A stretch of DNA of 29,131 bases. It comes from JBCBSP01 sp039819095. Its GTDB lineage: Bacteria; Pseudomonadota; Alphaproteobacteria; Caulobacterales; Maricaulaceae. The translations under genes were made by a program, and so were the position numbers. The notes under the pieces were generated by a model. The model was given only the letters and a program-made list of their open reading frames with translations, was not told the DNA's origin and did no database searches. The stretch is taken from the NCBI GenBank assembly GCA_039819095.1, contig JBCBSP010000013.1:1-29131 (forward strand), given 5' to 3'. Shown in pieces: positions 14,155 to 23,683 of the stretch (position 1 is the first letter of the stretch; each line of letters starts with the position of its first letter).

Positions 14155-14790
14155 ATGACGCTGACCTTTTACGACTGCTCCACCGCACCCAGCCCGCGCC
14201 GCGCGCGCATGGTGATTGCCGAAAAGCGCGTCCCGGTGAAAACCGTCGAGATCGACTTAAGGAGCGGCGAGCATTTCTCCGACGCCTTCCGCGCCATCAA
14301 TCCGCGCTGCACCGTTCCTGTGCTGACGCTGTCGGACGGTACCGCGCTTTGCGATAATGCGGCCATCGCGCGTTATCTTGAAGAGGTCTTCCCTGAACCG
14401 CCGCTGATGGGAAGCACGCCGCTTGAAAAGGCCTTCGTCGCCGAATGGGTGCAAAGGGTGGAGTTTGAGGGTCTGATGGCGGTGATGGAGGTGCTGCGCA
14501 ATTCTTCCAAGGCGCTCAAGGACCGCGCCCTGCCCGGCCCGAAGCCGGTCGCGCAAATCCCTGAACTCGCCGAACGCGGCCGTGAGCGCGGCGCGCACTT
14601 CTTCACCGTGCTGGACGAGCGCCTGGCTGAAACGCCCTGGCTGGGCGGCGACAGCTTCTCCATCGCGGACATCTCCGCCTATGTCTTCGTGGAGTTCGCA
14701 CAATGGGTGAAGCTGGCCCCCGATGAGGACCAGATCCACCTCGCTCGCTGGCGCGAGGCGGTCGCCGCGAGACCAAGCGGGCAGGTCTAG
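14155..14790 (+). CDS. Glutathione S-transferase family protein
   Basis: A 211-residue soluble GST. ATG 14155 has AGGAGA nine bases upstream. The N-terminal thioredoxin-like domain runs to about residue 80: a TFYDCSTAPSPRR start with the helix-1 Ser/Cys region, the cis-Pro motif TVPVL, and the glutathione-binding DNAAIARYLEE where a Glu/Asp-Ser is usual. The helical C-terminal domain has the N-capping box SIADISAYVF. Substrate cannot be told. It follows the amidase closely, and its stop overlaps the stop of the convergent methyltransferase by four bases. Confidence 0.9.
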   Translation: MTLTFYDCSTAPSPRRARMVIAEKRVPVKTVEIDLRSGEHFSDAFRAINPRCTVPVLTLSDGTALCDNAAIARYLEEVFPEPPLMGSTPLEKAFVAEWVQRVEFEGLMAVMEVLRNSSKALKDRALPGPKPVAQIPELAERGRERGAHFFTVLDERLAETPWLGGDSFSIADISAYVFVEFAQWVKLAPDEDQIHLARWREAVAARPSGQV

Positions 14791-15410
14791 CGCTTGCGCG
14801 CCAACCAGACCGATGCACCCCCGCAATCCGGGTCTTCGACACGTCTCGCCACCACTTGCAGCCCGGCCGCTTCGAGACTCTGATCGTAGCGGTCCGGCGC
14901 CAGGCTTGCGTGAAAGAGCGGTTCGCCCTCCATCTCGCCCCAGACCACGCCTTCGCTCGGGCCGCCTGTGAACAGGAAGGGTGCGGCCGGCTTCAACGCA
15001 CCGGCGACCCGATTGATCAACTCAGCCTGATCAGTCGCCGGCAGGTGAAAGCTGCTGTGCCAAGCGAGCGCGGCATCGTAGGGCCCGAAGAGCGGGGCCG
15101 TACGCATATCGCCGACTCGCCATGTCTGCCCCGGCCATTGCGATCGGCATTGCTCAATCATCGCCGGAGCGATGTCGACGCCATCGATTTTCAAGCCTCG
15201 TTCGGTCAAGTAATGCGCATTTGGATAACCGGCGCCGCAACCGAGATCGAGCACCAAGCCGCTCGGCTTGATCAGGTTTACAAAGCGCGCCAGCCAGCGG
15301 GCTTCGATGAACGCGCCCTCACGCCGGCGTTGATTGAAAACGCCGGCATGACGTTCATAGAGGCTGCCGACGAATTCAGCGTACCGTCTTTGTGAAGTGG
15401 GATCGCTCAC
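14787..15410 (-). CDS. Class I SAM-dependent methyltransferase
   Basis: A 207-residue Rossmann-type methyltransferase. Motif I is VLDLGCGAGYP at residues 53-63, the acidic end of strand 2 is GVDIAPAMI, and AAL-AWHSSFHLPATDQ follows as the motif IV region. The class is clear, the substrate is not; small molecules are typical for this size. Its ATG overlaps the TGA of the S9 peptidase gene (ATGA at 15407-15410), so translation is coupled. It converges on the GST gene with a 4-base overlap. Confidence 0.88.
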   Translation of the reverse strand: MSDPTSQRRYAEFVGSLYERHAGVFNQRRREGAFIEARWLARFVNLIKPSGLVLDLGCGAGYPNAHYLTERGLKIDGVDIAPAMIEQCRSQWPGQTWRVGDMRTAPLFGPYDAALAWHSSFHLPATDQAELINRVAGALKPAAPFLFTGGPSEGVVWGEMEGEPLFHASLAPDRYDQSLEAAGLQVVARRVEDPDCGGASVWLARKR

Positions 15411-17455
15411 TCCTCCTGAACACGCCCCGGGTCGTATGCCTCAAACCAGGCCAGGATGTGCCCGACCTTCTGCAGGAGGCGGGACGGACGGGAGTCGGCG
15501 ATGCCGTGATAGGTGTCCGGAATGCGCACCAGCCGGCTTTCAATGCCTCGGATCTGCAGCGCGTTATAGTACTGCTCGGCCTCGAACACAGGCGTGCGGC
15601 GGTCTTCGGCGCCGACAAACACCAGGCTCGGCGTGGTGACATTGCCGACAAGAGAGAGTGGTGAACGCCGCCAGTATTGCTCCGGGTCCTCCCACGGGGT
15701 GACGCCGAACCAGTATTTATAAATGACCGGCCCGATATCAGCCGCCAGGGCAAAGCTCGTCCAGTTAATCACCGGCTTGCCTACGGCCGCAGCCGCGAAG
15801 CGATCATCGACGCCGATCAGCTGAGCGGTCAGCACCCCGCCGCCCGAGCCGCCCGTCACGAACAGGCGCTGCGGGTCTATGAAGCCGCGCTCCACCAGCG
15901 CGTCCACGCCGGACAGAAGATCATCGACATCCTCGCCGGGATAATTCTTGTCGATCAGATTGGCGAAGTCCTCGCCGTAGGAGGTCGATCCGCGCGGATT
16001 GGTGTACAGTACGACATAGCCGGCGGCGGCGAAGAGCTGCACCTCGCCGGAGAAAATCGGACCATAGGCGGTGTGCGGGCCGCCATGAATCTCCAGGATC
16101 ATCGGGTAGCTTTGCTGCGGGTCAAACCCGGGCGGATAGGCAATCCAGCCCTGGATTTCGCGTCCGTCGGCGGAGCTCGGCCATGTGATCTCTTCAATGC
16201 GCGCCAGCTCGCGAAGGCCCAGAACATCAGAATTGATATCGGTGAGCGTGCGCATGCCGTTGCGGCGCGTGCCGACTCCGATATTGGCCAGGTCGTACGC
16301 GCTCGCCGCGCTCGCGGTGAAACGGCCATTGCGCGAGACCGAAAATGCGCCAGTGGTGTAAGGGCGCCCGAAGGTGAGCCCGCCGAGTGAATCACTGACC
16401 GTCTCCAGCCGGCCGGACCGGGTCATGTGGGCGAGCACGGTCTTGCCGCGATCATCGTAGCGCAGCCAGAGCCCGCGCCCGTCGCCATCCCAGGCGATCT
16501 GGGCGATGGGGCGGTCCAACTCGGCGAGCAGCTCACGCGTTTCACCGCCGGACACGTCCATCATGTAAAGATTATTGTCCTGATGGGAGACGCCGCGATT
16601 GGGCCCGCCCAGATAGGCGAGCACCTCGCCATCAGGCGAAAGCGCCGGCGCGCTTTCCGCTCCGGGAGAGTCCGTGATCTGACGCACATTGCCGGACAGG
16701 TCGACCGCGTGAATATCACTTTCGCGAAAGTCGAAATCATCCGCTTCAGCAGAGCTGAGCGAGAAGAAGAGTTCGCGCGAATCCGGACTCCAGTTCACCG
16801 CACCGATCGCGCCGCTGTCAAACTCGGTCAGCTGGATCGGCGCCCCGCCCTCGGCGGACACGATATAGACTTGCGCGCCTCCGGCCGGCAGCTCGCCCAC
16901 CCCGTCGAATTCATACTGGATCGTCTCATCAATGATCGACGCCTCGGCCCATTCCGCGCCTGGCGGTTTGGCCGGCATGCCGATATCGACCTGCGGCTCT
17001 GCGGTGCGGGTGAACATGGTGAAGGCGATCCAGCGACCGTCGGGCGACCAGGTCAGCCCGTTCGCGCCGGCGGGAAGCACCGCCAGAGTGGTGATCTGCC
17101 CGCCTTCCAGCCAGATGGACCTGAGCTGCGCGCTGGTTTCGCGCTGGGCGATGAAAGCCACCCGAGACCCGTCCGGCGCCCAGCGCGGGCTGGAAAAGGC
17201 TTCCGACCCCGTGACCAGCGGGCGGTGGTGACGGCCTTCAAAGTCGATCGTCCACAGATCTGAACGCGTGCGATCGGTCATGATGTCATTGGAGCGCCGC
17301 ACATAGACCACATGCCCGCCATCGGCGCTGATCTGGGGATCGGCGGCCATCTCCAACCGGAATACATCCTCAAAAGAGAGCGGCTCTTCGGCCTGCGCGA
17401 GCGGCGCGGCGAGGACAGTGGAAAAGCTGATGATCACGGCGCAAGCCAGGCGCAT
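15407..17455 (-). CDS. Secreted S9-family prolyl oligopeptidase / acylaminoacyl-peptidase-like
   Basis: A 682-residue exported serine peptidase. ATG 17455 has GGAG six bases upstream; an ATG at 17467 lacks one. Residues 1-22 are a signal peptide (MRLACAVIISFSTVLAAPLA). A seven-bladed WD40/TolB-like propeller follows (repeated SPDG, SPDSREL, WDGDGRGLW-type blades), then the alpha/beta-hydrolase domain from about 430. The triad is Ser537 in GGSGGG, Asp618 in GAEDRRTP, and His650 in DTYHG. The family trims oligopeptides, often after Pro or at blocked N-termini. It acts in the periplasm or outside. It is divergent from a TonB-dependent receptor, and peptide uptake and breakdown may be linked. The methyltransferase gene is translationally coupled to it. 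Confidence 0.93.
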   Translation of the reverse strand: MRLACAVIISFSTVLAAPLAQAEEPLSFEDVFRLEMAADPQISADGGHVVYVRRSNDIMTDRTRSDLWTIDFEGRHHRPLVTGSEAFSSPRWAPDGSRVAFIAQRETSAQLRSIWLEGGQITTLAVLPAGANGLTWSPDGRWIAFTMFTRTAEPQVDIGMPAKPPGAEWAEASIIDETIQYEFDGVGELPAGGAQVYIVSAEGGAPIQLTEFDSGAIGAVNWSPDSRELFFSLSSAEADDFDFRESDIHAVDLSGNVRQITDSPGAESAPALSPDGEVLAYLGGPNRGVSHQDNNLYMMDVSGGETRELLAELDRPIAQIAWDGDGRGLWLRYDDRGKTVLAHMTRSGRLETVSDSLGGLTFGRPYTTGAFSVSRNGRFTASAASAYDLANIGVGTRRNGMRTLTDINSDVLGLRELARIEEITWPSSADGREIQGWIAYPPGFDPQQSYPMILEIHGGPHTAYGPIFSGEVQLFAAAGYVVLYTNPRGSTSYGEDFANLIDKNYPGEDVDDLLSGVDALVERGFIDPQRLFVTGGSGGGVLTAQLIGVDDRFAAAAVGKPVINWTSFALAADIGPVIYKYWFGVTPWEDPEQYWRRSPLSLVGNVTTPSLVFVGAEDRRTPVFEAEQYYNALQIRGIESRLVRIPDTYHGIADSRPSRLLQKVGHILAWFEAYDPGRVQEE

Positions 17456-17798
17456 GGCGGTCTCCATGAAAGGAAGAAAAACAAAGCCGGAGCGCCAGAC
17501 TAGGCTGGGCCCCAACCAGAAGGAAGCCCAAGAAACCTCAGAGACTTATGTGCGCCGCAGCATATTACGCACACGCAGCAAAACCCTAGTCGCCGAATGG
17601 CGTGCTCAGGCTGCAACAGTTTTGTAAAAAGGGCAAATTGTCGCGGTATTTCGCTGCTCAAATCCACCGGCCAGCGCACTTCCGCCTCCAACTGGTCTTC
17701 ATGCTTGTGACCGAATAGGTCAGTGTATCCGGGAAAGTGCAATATTGCACCGCAACATAAGCCTGACGCCAAGCAGGCGATTTGGAGGAATGACCACC
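17456..17798. promoter_or_regulatory. Divergent control region before the TonB receptor, with two inverted repeats
   Basis: This 343-base stretch has no gene. Two symmetric sites stand near the receptor start: TGACC-N5-GGTCA at 17708-17722 and the perfect 14-bp palindrome GTGCAATATTGCAC at 17737-17750. A weaker GCCTG/CAGGC hairpin lies just before the GGAGGA ribosome-binding site (17784-17789). These are likely operators or leader structures for the receptor gene. I see no convincing -35/-10 pair. Confidence 0.5.
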
Positions 17799-20291
17799 AT
17801 GATGAAACGCACCCTGCGTTCCACGCTTCTCGCTGCTGCATCAACCGCCATTCTGGCGCCGGTCGCCGGCGCGCAAGTCTTCGATCCGGTCGGCGGCGAA
17901 GAACGCCGGCAGATCGAGACGATCACGGTCACCGCTCAACAACGTGAAGAAAGCGTCCAGGATGTTCCGCTTTCCATCGGCGCTTACGATACTGACGCCC
18001 TTGAGAATGCTGGCGTGCGCGACATCAAGGATTTGATCTCGATCGCCCCGGGACTGATGGTCACTTCCACCCAGGCCGAGACGATCACCACGGCCCGCAT
18101 TCGCGGCATCGGCACGGTCGGCGATAATTTCGGCCTTGAAAGCTCGGTCGGCGTCTACATCGATGGGGTGTTCCGCGCCCGCAACGGCGTCGGGTTCGGC
18201 GATCTTGGAGAGCTCGAGCGCATCGAAGTGCTTCGCGGCCCTCAAGGCACGCTGTTCGGAAAGAACACCTCTGCCGGTGTCCTGAACATCATCACCGCCG
18301 CGCCAAGCAATGAGCATAGCGGCTTTGGCTCCGTTACACTCGGCGATTACGGCTTGGAGCGCCTTGAAGGCGGGCTGAACATCCCGGCGTCGGATACGCT
18401 GGCCTTCCGCCTTTACGGCGCTCAGCAGGAACGCAAGGGATTCACCAACCTGGTGGTGCAGGACGGATCCGGTACGAGCATCCAAGATTCAGAGACTCAA
18501 GACTATTATACGTTCCGCGGCCAAGCCCTGTGGACGCCGAGCGATCTGGTCGAAGGCCGGATCATCGTTGACTACTCGGAACGCGACGAGTTCTGCTGCT
18601 CCGCAGTGGCCTGGGACTACACCGCCGCAGCGGCCGGCCTGGTCGGCGCGGTTGGCGGCCTCGTTGGCTTTCCGGCGGATCCCGAAGCGCGCGTTGCGAA
18701 CGCCAACCGGCCTTTTGTGCAGTCGATTAAGGATTCAGGCATCTCCGCTGAGTTCGACTTCGAAACTCCCTTTGGCGAGCTGACCAGCGTCACCGCCTTC
18801 CGCACATGGAAGAATAGCCGCAGCCAGGATATCGACTATTCCGGCGCGGATATCGCCTATCGCGATCAGGCAAACAACTTCACCGATCTGGAGCGCTTCT
18901 CTCAAGAGCTGCGCCTGACCGGGGTGAACGGGAATCTGGATTGGCTTGTCGGCGCTTTCTATTCCTACGAATCGCTGAACCTTGGTGATGCAATCCGCTT
19001 CGGCGATGACTGGGAGATTTTCCTCGGCCTTGCGGCGTCGGGCGGAACCGATCCGTTCTTCGTTTCGAACACGCTGAACGCCGTAGCGATGGGGCCGCTA
19101 TTCGCCCCTGGCAGCGCGTTGCCGGGCGGGTCGGGCGTGAACCAGGACCTCTATAGTCAAGATACCGTCAGCTTCGCGGTCTTCACCCACAACACGTACG
19201 ATCTGACCGACAATCTTTCGGTCACAGGCGGGCTACGCTACACGCGCGAAGAAAAGGACGTGTTTGCGACCTTCTCCACCAACGCTACGCCGGGCTGCGC
19301 GTTCTTCGAAAGCGTCTTCGGGCCTAATCCGGCCGTTGGCGCCGCCGGCACCCCGGTTGCGGGGCTCGTACCGCTCGTCTGTCTGCCCTATGCCCGCACC
19401 GGTCTTGACGCGAACGGCTACGATCGCGAGCGCTCCGATGAGGAGTTCTCCGGCACGTTGCGCCTGAGCTATACGACGGACGCCGGCAATCTGCTGTTCG
19501 CCGGCTACTCGCGCGGCTTCAAGTCCGGCGGCTTCAACCTCGACCGTCAGCTGAACGGCCCGACCGACGCCACCGGCTTCACCAATGCGGACAGCTCGTT
19601 CGCGCCGGAAATCGTCGATGCCCTCGAGGCCGGTTTCAAATCACAGCTGTTTGGTGATGTGCTGCAGCTGAACGGGACGGTGTTCTTCCAGCAGATCGAC
19701 GACTTCCAGCTGAATACGTTCAACGGTCTCGCCTTCGTCGTGGAGTCGATCGAAGAATCGGAGTCTCGCGGCGCTGAGATCGACTTCCTGTATCTGACCC
19801 CGATCGAGGGGCTCGATATTGCTGGTGGCTACGCATACGTGGACACTGAGTATAGCAGCGTGAACACGGGCGATCCGCTTGTCGACGCGCTCGAGGGTCA
19901 ATCCTTCTCGCTGTCGCCTGAGCACTTCTTGAACGCGTCAGTGACCTATCGCCGTCCGGTTGGTCTGAACCACTTCTTCCTTGCCAGCATCGATGGTCGC
20001 TACGTGACGGAGTACAATACCGGCTCCGATCTGGATCCGGAGAAGGAACAGGAAGCGTTCGGCCTGCTCAATGCGCGTCTCGGCATTGGTCGCGAGGACG
20101 GAAAGTGGTCGGTGGAAGTCTGGGGTCGCAACCTGACCGATGAGACCTATGCGCAGGTCGCGTTTGACGCCTTCGCCCAGGGCTCCCGCGCTGCGCCTGG
20201 CACCTCGCTCGCGCCTCGAGGCACGGCCAGCTACATGGCTTTCCTCGGCGCTCCGTCGACCTGGGGTGTGACCCTTCGCACTGAGTGGTAG
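17799..20291 (+). CDS. TonB-dependent outer-membrane receptor
   Basis: An 830-residue TonB-dependent receptor. ATG 17799 has GGAGGA nine bases upstream; ATGs at 17790 (too close) and 17745 are less likely. A signal peptide covers about 1-26. A TonB-box-like ETITVTAQ follows, then the plug domain with VRDIKDLISIAPGL and the GPQGTLFGKNTSAG motif near 155-170. The 22-strand barrel ends with the aromatic terminal residue in GVTLRTEW, as needed for BAM assembly. Such proteins import siderophores, vitamin B12, sugars or peptides using TonB energy; the substrate is not visible. Peptidases on both sides suggest peptide or amino-acid-derived compounds. A strong terminator follows. Confidence 0.93.
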   Translation: MMKRTLRSTLLAAASTAILAPVAGAQVFDPVGGEERRQIETITVTAQQREESVQDVPLSIGAYDTDALENAGVRDIKDLISIAPGLMVTSTQAETITTARIRGIGTVGDNFGLESSVGVYIDGVFRARNGVGFGDLGELERIEVLRGPQGTLFGKNTSAGVLNIITAAPSNEHSGFGSVTLGDYGLERLEGGLNIPASDTLAFRLYGAQQERKGFTNLVVQDGSGTSIQDSETQDYYTFRGQALWTPSDLVEGRIIVDYSERDEFCCSAVAWDYTAAAAGLVGAVGGLVGFPADPEARVANANRPFVQSIKDSGISAEFDFETPFGELTSVTAFRTWKNSRSQDIDYSGADIAYRDQANNFTDLERFSQELRLTGVNGNLDWLVGAFYSYESLNLGDAIRFGDDWEIFLGLAASGGTDPFFVSNTLNAVAMGPLFAPGSALPGGSGVNQDLYSQDTVSFAVFTHNTYDLTDNLSVTGGLRYTREEKDVFATFSTNATPGCAFFESVFGPNPAVGAAGTPVAGLVPLVCLPYARTGLDANGYDRERSDEEFSGTLRLSYTTDAGNLLFAGYSRGFKSGGFNLDRQLNGPTDATGFTNADSSFAPEIVDALEAGFKSQLFGDVLQLNGTVFFQQIDDFQLNTFNGLAFVVESIEESESRGAEIDFLYLTPIEGLDIAGGYAYVDTEYSSVNTGDPLVDALEGQSFSLSPEHFLNASVTYRRPVGLNHFFLASIDGRYVTEYNTGSDLDPEKEQEAFGLLNARLGIGREDGKWSVEVWGRNLTDETYAQVAFDAFAQGSRAAPGTSLAPRGTASYMAFLGAPSTWGVTLRTEW

Positions 20292-20335
20292 ACGCTAAAC
20301 ATCCAAGACCGCGCTAAGTCGGTCAGGGAGGAGAG

Positions 20336-20365
20336 AAGGGCCGGAGCACTGCTCCGGCCCTTTTT
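20336..20365 (+). terminator. Intrinsic terminator after the TonB receptor
   Basis: AAGGGCCGGAGCA pairs with TGCTCCGGCCCTT over 20336-20362, followed by a T run to 20365. It fits an intrinsic terminator for the receptor transcript, 45 bases after its stop. Confidence 0.85.
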
Positions 20366-20401
20366 CGTTTGATCACGCGTCCACGGGCGATCAAGCAATG
20401 C

Positions 20402-21013
20402 TCAGGCTGCAGCCAGGCCCGCCGCGCCAAGACTGTCGACCTGGCGCTCAATGGCGGCCTTATCGTCTTCGCTGCGAAACATCCACTTGTCCGCCGCGAT
20501 GACGCGCACATCGTCAATGCCCAGAAAACCGAGCACATGGCGCAGATAGCCGGTGGCGAAGTCCGCCTCGCCATCGACCGCCACCCCGCCGCTGGCGATG
20601 ATGAGGTAAGCCGTCTTGCCGGTCAGAAGGCCCTTCGGGCCCTTGTCTGAATACTCGAAGGTGACGCGCGCCCGGGCGATCTGATCGATCCAGGCTTTGA
20701 GGCTCGCCGGGATGGTGAAATTGTAGATCGGAACGCCGATCACCAGCGTGTCGGCCGCCTTCAGCTCCGCGATCAGCGCATCGGACCGAGCCAGAGCTTC
20801 GCGCTGCTCTGCGGTGCGCGCCTCATCGGGCGTGAAATTGGCGCCGATCCACGCCTCATCGACGAAGGCTGGCGCCGTCGCGGCCAGGTCGCGCACCACG
20901 AGTTCCGTCTCCGGTCCGGACAGGGCCGCCACTGCGCGCCGGGTCAAATCCCGGCTGACCGAACCCTCGCTTCGAGCGCTGGCGTCAAGCTGAAGGATTG
21001 TACGAGCGATCAT
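20402..21013 (-). CDS. azoR: FMN-dependent NADH-azoreductase
   Basis: A 203-residue flavodoxin-fold oxidoreductase of typical AzoR length. ATG 21013 has GAGGAG about ten bases upstream. Family features are ILQLDASARSEGSVSRDLTRR at the start (FMN phosphate loop), VIGVPIYNFTIPASLKAWIDQIARA in the middle and YLIIASGGV at the FMN site. It reduces quinones and azo compounds with NADH in the cytosol and helps against electrophile stress. Its start lies 180 bases from the stop of the M28 peptidase gene, so separate transcription is likely. Confidence 0.92.
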   Translation of the reverse strand: MIARTILQLDASARSEGSVSRDLTRRAVAALSGPETELVVRDLAATAPAFVDEAWIGANFTPDEARTAEQREALARSDALIAELKAADTLVIGVPIYNFTIPASLKAWIDQIARARVTFEYSDKGPKGLLTGKTAYLIIASGGVAVDGEADFATGYLRHVLGFLGIDDVRVIAADKWMFRSEDDKAAIERQVDSLGAAGLAAA

Positions 21014-21192
21014 CTTTCTCTCTCCTCGGCGGCCCTTACCGCCCCTGATCAACGCCGCCTGCCGGCGTCTTCGGGGTGAAAGATGGTATGCTCTGGAAGC
21101 AGAATTAATGCTCGACTCTGGAATAGGATTGCATCCGAACGGGAAAGGGCACGCGCAACGCGCGAGGCCCTGACGTTCAATGCAAAAAGCCT

Positions 21193-22632
21193 CTACTCGC
21201 TGGCTTCGGCGGTCTGTCGTCCGGCGCGGAAGTCCACGTCGAGCTCTGCGGCCATGTAAACAAACATCGCCCAGGCGGCGACATTCTGGGCCATGGCGTC
21301 CGGATCGATCTTGTCGAACGTATCGTTCGGCGTGTGGTGGTAGTCGAAATAATCGGTTCCGATCTGATCCAGCCGCGCCATCGGAACGCCCATCATCTGT
21401 AAGGGGATCATGTCCGGCCCGCCGCCGGATGAGTTGCCGCCGCGAATAATGCCCAGATGCGCCATTTCACGCTGCATCGCTTCCATCGCCGACAGCGCAT
21501 CCGGACCGACATTGGACGAAAAGCGCCAGACGCGATCCGCGCCGAAATCGCTCTCCGACCCGATGACGTGATCATTCACCGTGCCATCCGCAGCCCGCGC
21601 CCGCGCGTAGGCGCGCGCGCCGACCAGACCCACTTCTTCAGCGCCGAACATGATGACGCGGATCGTCCGGCGCGGGTTCTGCGGCAGTTCTGAAATGAGT
21701 TTGGCGGCTGCAACGGTGATGCCGACGCCGGCGCCATCGTCCAGCGCCCCGGTCGCCAGGTCCCAGCTGTCGATATGACCGCCAATGACGACGATTTCGT
21801 CGGGGATCTCGCGGCCGGGAATCTCCGCGATGACATTGCCGCTCATCACCTCGCCGCGCCAACCGGCATAGGTTTTCAACCGGATGGTCATCGTTTCACC
21901 GCTCTCAGCGATGCGTTCGATCTGATCCGCGTCGGGGGCCGACACCGCCAGCGCCGGGATGTTCGGCATCCGGTCTTCCGGAAAACCCATCATGCCGGTA
22001 TGCGCGAAGCGGTTGGTGGAGGTGCCGACCGAGCGGACCAGCACGCCGAGCGCGCCGCGATCTTCCGCCGCGACCCAGGCCAGACGACGCTTGCGGTTGG
22101 CCCAGCCATAGCCCTCGCCGGTCATGGACCGCACCATCCGGTCATTTACAAAGGCCAGCTTGCCCGCGAGCGAGTCTTCGGCCCCGTCAAAGGCGATCAG
22201 ATCATCATAGCTGTCGAAAAAGACGACCTCCGCCTCAAGCCCCTCTTCCGGGGTGGCTGCGGCCCCACCCAGCGAGGTGGCGTAAATCGGTTGTGGGAAG
22301 GGTGAGACGATCGCGACTTCTTCGTAGATGGAGCGCCCGCGCGTCCACAGATCGAGCTCGAACGGCTCGATGCGCACGTTTTCAAAGCCGAGCTCTTCAA
22401 ACAGCGCCGCGCCCCATTCCAGCGCGCGCGCCTCCTGCGGCGTGCCAGCCAGACGCGGACCGATCTGGGTGGTCAGGTCACGGGTGATCTCATAGGCCAG
22501 ATCCGACTGAAGACCCGCCTCACCGAGCGCCTGGGCGGTCGCGGCGATCTCATCGGGAATCTCATAGCCTTCCTGGCCCAGCGCAGGCGAGGCCATCGCG
22601 AAAACAGCAATCAGGGCGGCGGTGCGGATCAT
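21193..22632 (-). CDS. Secreted M28-family zinc aminopeptidase with PA domain
   Basis: A 479-residue exported metallopeptidase. ATG 22632 has GGAG about eight bases upstream. Residues 1-19 are a signal peptide. A protease-associated (PA) insert lies at about 130-240. The M28 zinc ligands are in place: His286 (GGHIDSWD), bridging Asp298 (LDDGAG), Glu332/Glu333 (GAEEVG), Asp362 (ESDFGAD) and His432/433 (YHHTPND). The enzyme cleaves N-terminal residues from peptides in the periplasm or outside, and fits the peptide-scavenging set with the S9 peptidase and TonB receptor. It is divergent from the FkbM methyltransferase. Confidence 0.94.
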   Translation of the reverse strand: MIRTAALIAVFAMASPALGQEGYEIPDEIAATAQALGEAGLQSDLAYEITRDLTTQIGPRLAGTPQEARALEWGAALFEELGFENVRIEPFELDLWTRGRSIYEEVAIVSPFPQPIYATSLGGAAATPEEGLEAEVVFFDSYDDLIAFDGAEDSLAGKLAFVNDRMVRSMTGEGYGWANRKRRLAWVAAEDRGALGVLVRSVGTSTNRFAHTGMMGFPEDRMPNIPALAVSAPDADQIERIAESGETMTIRLKTYAGWRGEVMSGNVIAEIPGREIPDEIVVIGGHIDSWDLATGALDDGAGVGITVAAAKLISELPQNPRRTIRVIMFGAEEVGLVGARAYARARAADGTVNDHVIGSESDFGADRVWRFSSNVGPDALSAMEAMQREMAHLGIIRGGNSSGGGPDMIPLQMMGVPMARLDQIGTDYFDYHHTPNDTFDKIDPDAMAQNVAAWAMFVYMAAELDVDFRAGRQTAEASE

Positions 22633-22727
22633 CAGGGCGTCTCCAGAGCATAAGCGCGCGGTCGCAAACTAGACGGGCAAGGCGCAGCGGGGAAGACCGC
22701 TTCGCGTCAGGCAGGTATAAGCACCCT

Positions 22728-23648
22728 ATGACAAAGACTGCGAACACCGATACCGAAGCCGTTCTCGTTGAAGCCGAACCCATCGCTCCACAGAGCGCCA
22801 CACCGGCCCCCAACGTCCCCACGCCGCAATTTGGCGCCTACGGGCCGGGGCTGATGTCCAGGCTCGGCCTGGCGGTGGGACGCCTTCTTCCGCGCGGAGA
22901 AGCGGGCCTGCGCCTAGCCGGGGCGGTGCGTCCGCTGGCGCTTTTGGGCGCACGCCATGGCGTCAGCGATGTCAGCGCGCTGGGCCTGAAGCTGCGGCTG
23001 CACCCCAAAGACAATCTGTCGGAAAAGCGCCTCTTTCTGACCCCGCAATGCTTCGACCCCGATGAGCTGGAAACGCTGAGCGCGGCGATGAGTCCGGGCA
23101 GGACCTTTTTCGATATCGGCGCGAACGCCGGCGCCTATGCGCTGGTCGCGGCGAAAGCCGGCGGGCCAACCAGCCGCGTCATCGCGGTGGAGCCGCAAGT
23201 CGAGATGCGCCGCCGGATCGCCTTCAACGCCCGTGAAAACGCTCTTTCCAATATCGAGATAACCGGCGTGGCGCTTTCCGATTATGAAGGTGAAAGCGTG
23301 ATGCGGATCGTCGACACAAACATGGGCCGCGCCGCCCTGCCCGCCAATGGCGCCCAAGCCAGGGCCGGCTCAGGCGAGGCGGTGCGCGTGACCACGCTGT
23401 TGAAGCTGATGGATGAGCTTGGGGTGGACAGGATCGATGCGGCGAAGATTGACGTTGAGGGCGGCGAAGCCGCGATCCTGTCGGCCTTCTTCCGCGACGC
23501 CGCTGAGGCCCGCTGGCCCGGCCTGCTCATTCTGGAACGCCCGCAGGTGAACGAGACCGGCGGAGACGACCCGGTCGCGCTGGCCCTTCAGCGCGGCTAC
23601 AGACTCACCCGCACCACACGCATGAACGCGATACTGGAACGCGCCTGA
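22728..23648 (+). CDS. FkbM-family methyltransferase
   Basis: A 306-residue protein with a poorly conserved first ~85 residues and an FkbM domain after that. Motif I is FFDIGANAGAYAL (128-139), strand 2 ends VIAVEPQVEM, and IDAAKIDVEGGEAAIL is the characteristic FkbM end block. The family methylates hydroxyl groups in sugars, polyketides and other small molecules; the target here is unknown. The ribosome-binding site is weak. Pirin follows after 35 bases, on the same strand. Confidence 0.9.
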   Translation: MTKTANTDTEAVLVEAEPIAPQSATPAPNVPTPQFGAYGPGLMSRLGLAVGRLLPRGEAGLRLAGAVRPLALLGARHGVSDVSALGLKLRLHPKDNLSEKRLFLTPQCFDPDELETLSAAMSPGRTFFDIGANAGAYALVAAKAGGPTSRVIAVEPQVEMRRRIAFNARENALSNIEITGVALSDYEGESVMRIVDTNMGRAALPANGAQARAGSGEAVRVTTLLKLMDELGVDRIDAAKIDVEGGEAAILSAFFRDAAEARWPGLLILERPQVNETGGDDPVALALQRGYRLTRTTRMNAILERA

Positions 23649-23683
23649 GCCCGGCGCTCCGCTTCAATCAGAAAAGGCCCGCC

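Noticed and set aside
15407..15410. Frameshift between the S9 peptidase and methyltransferase
   Set aside because: The ATGA overlap is a normal translational coupling; each protein is full length with its own start and stop.
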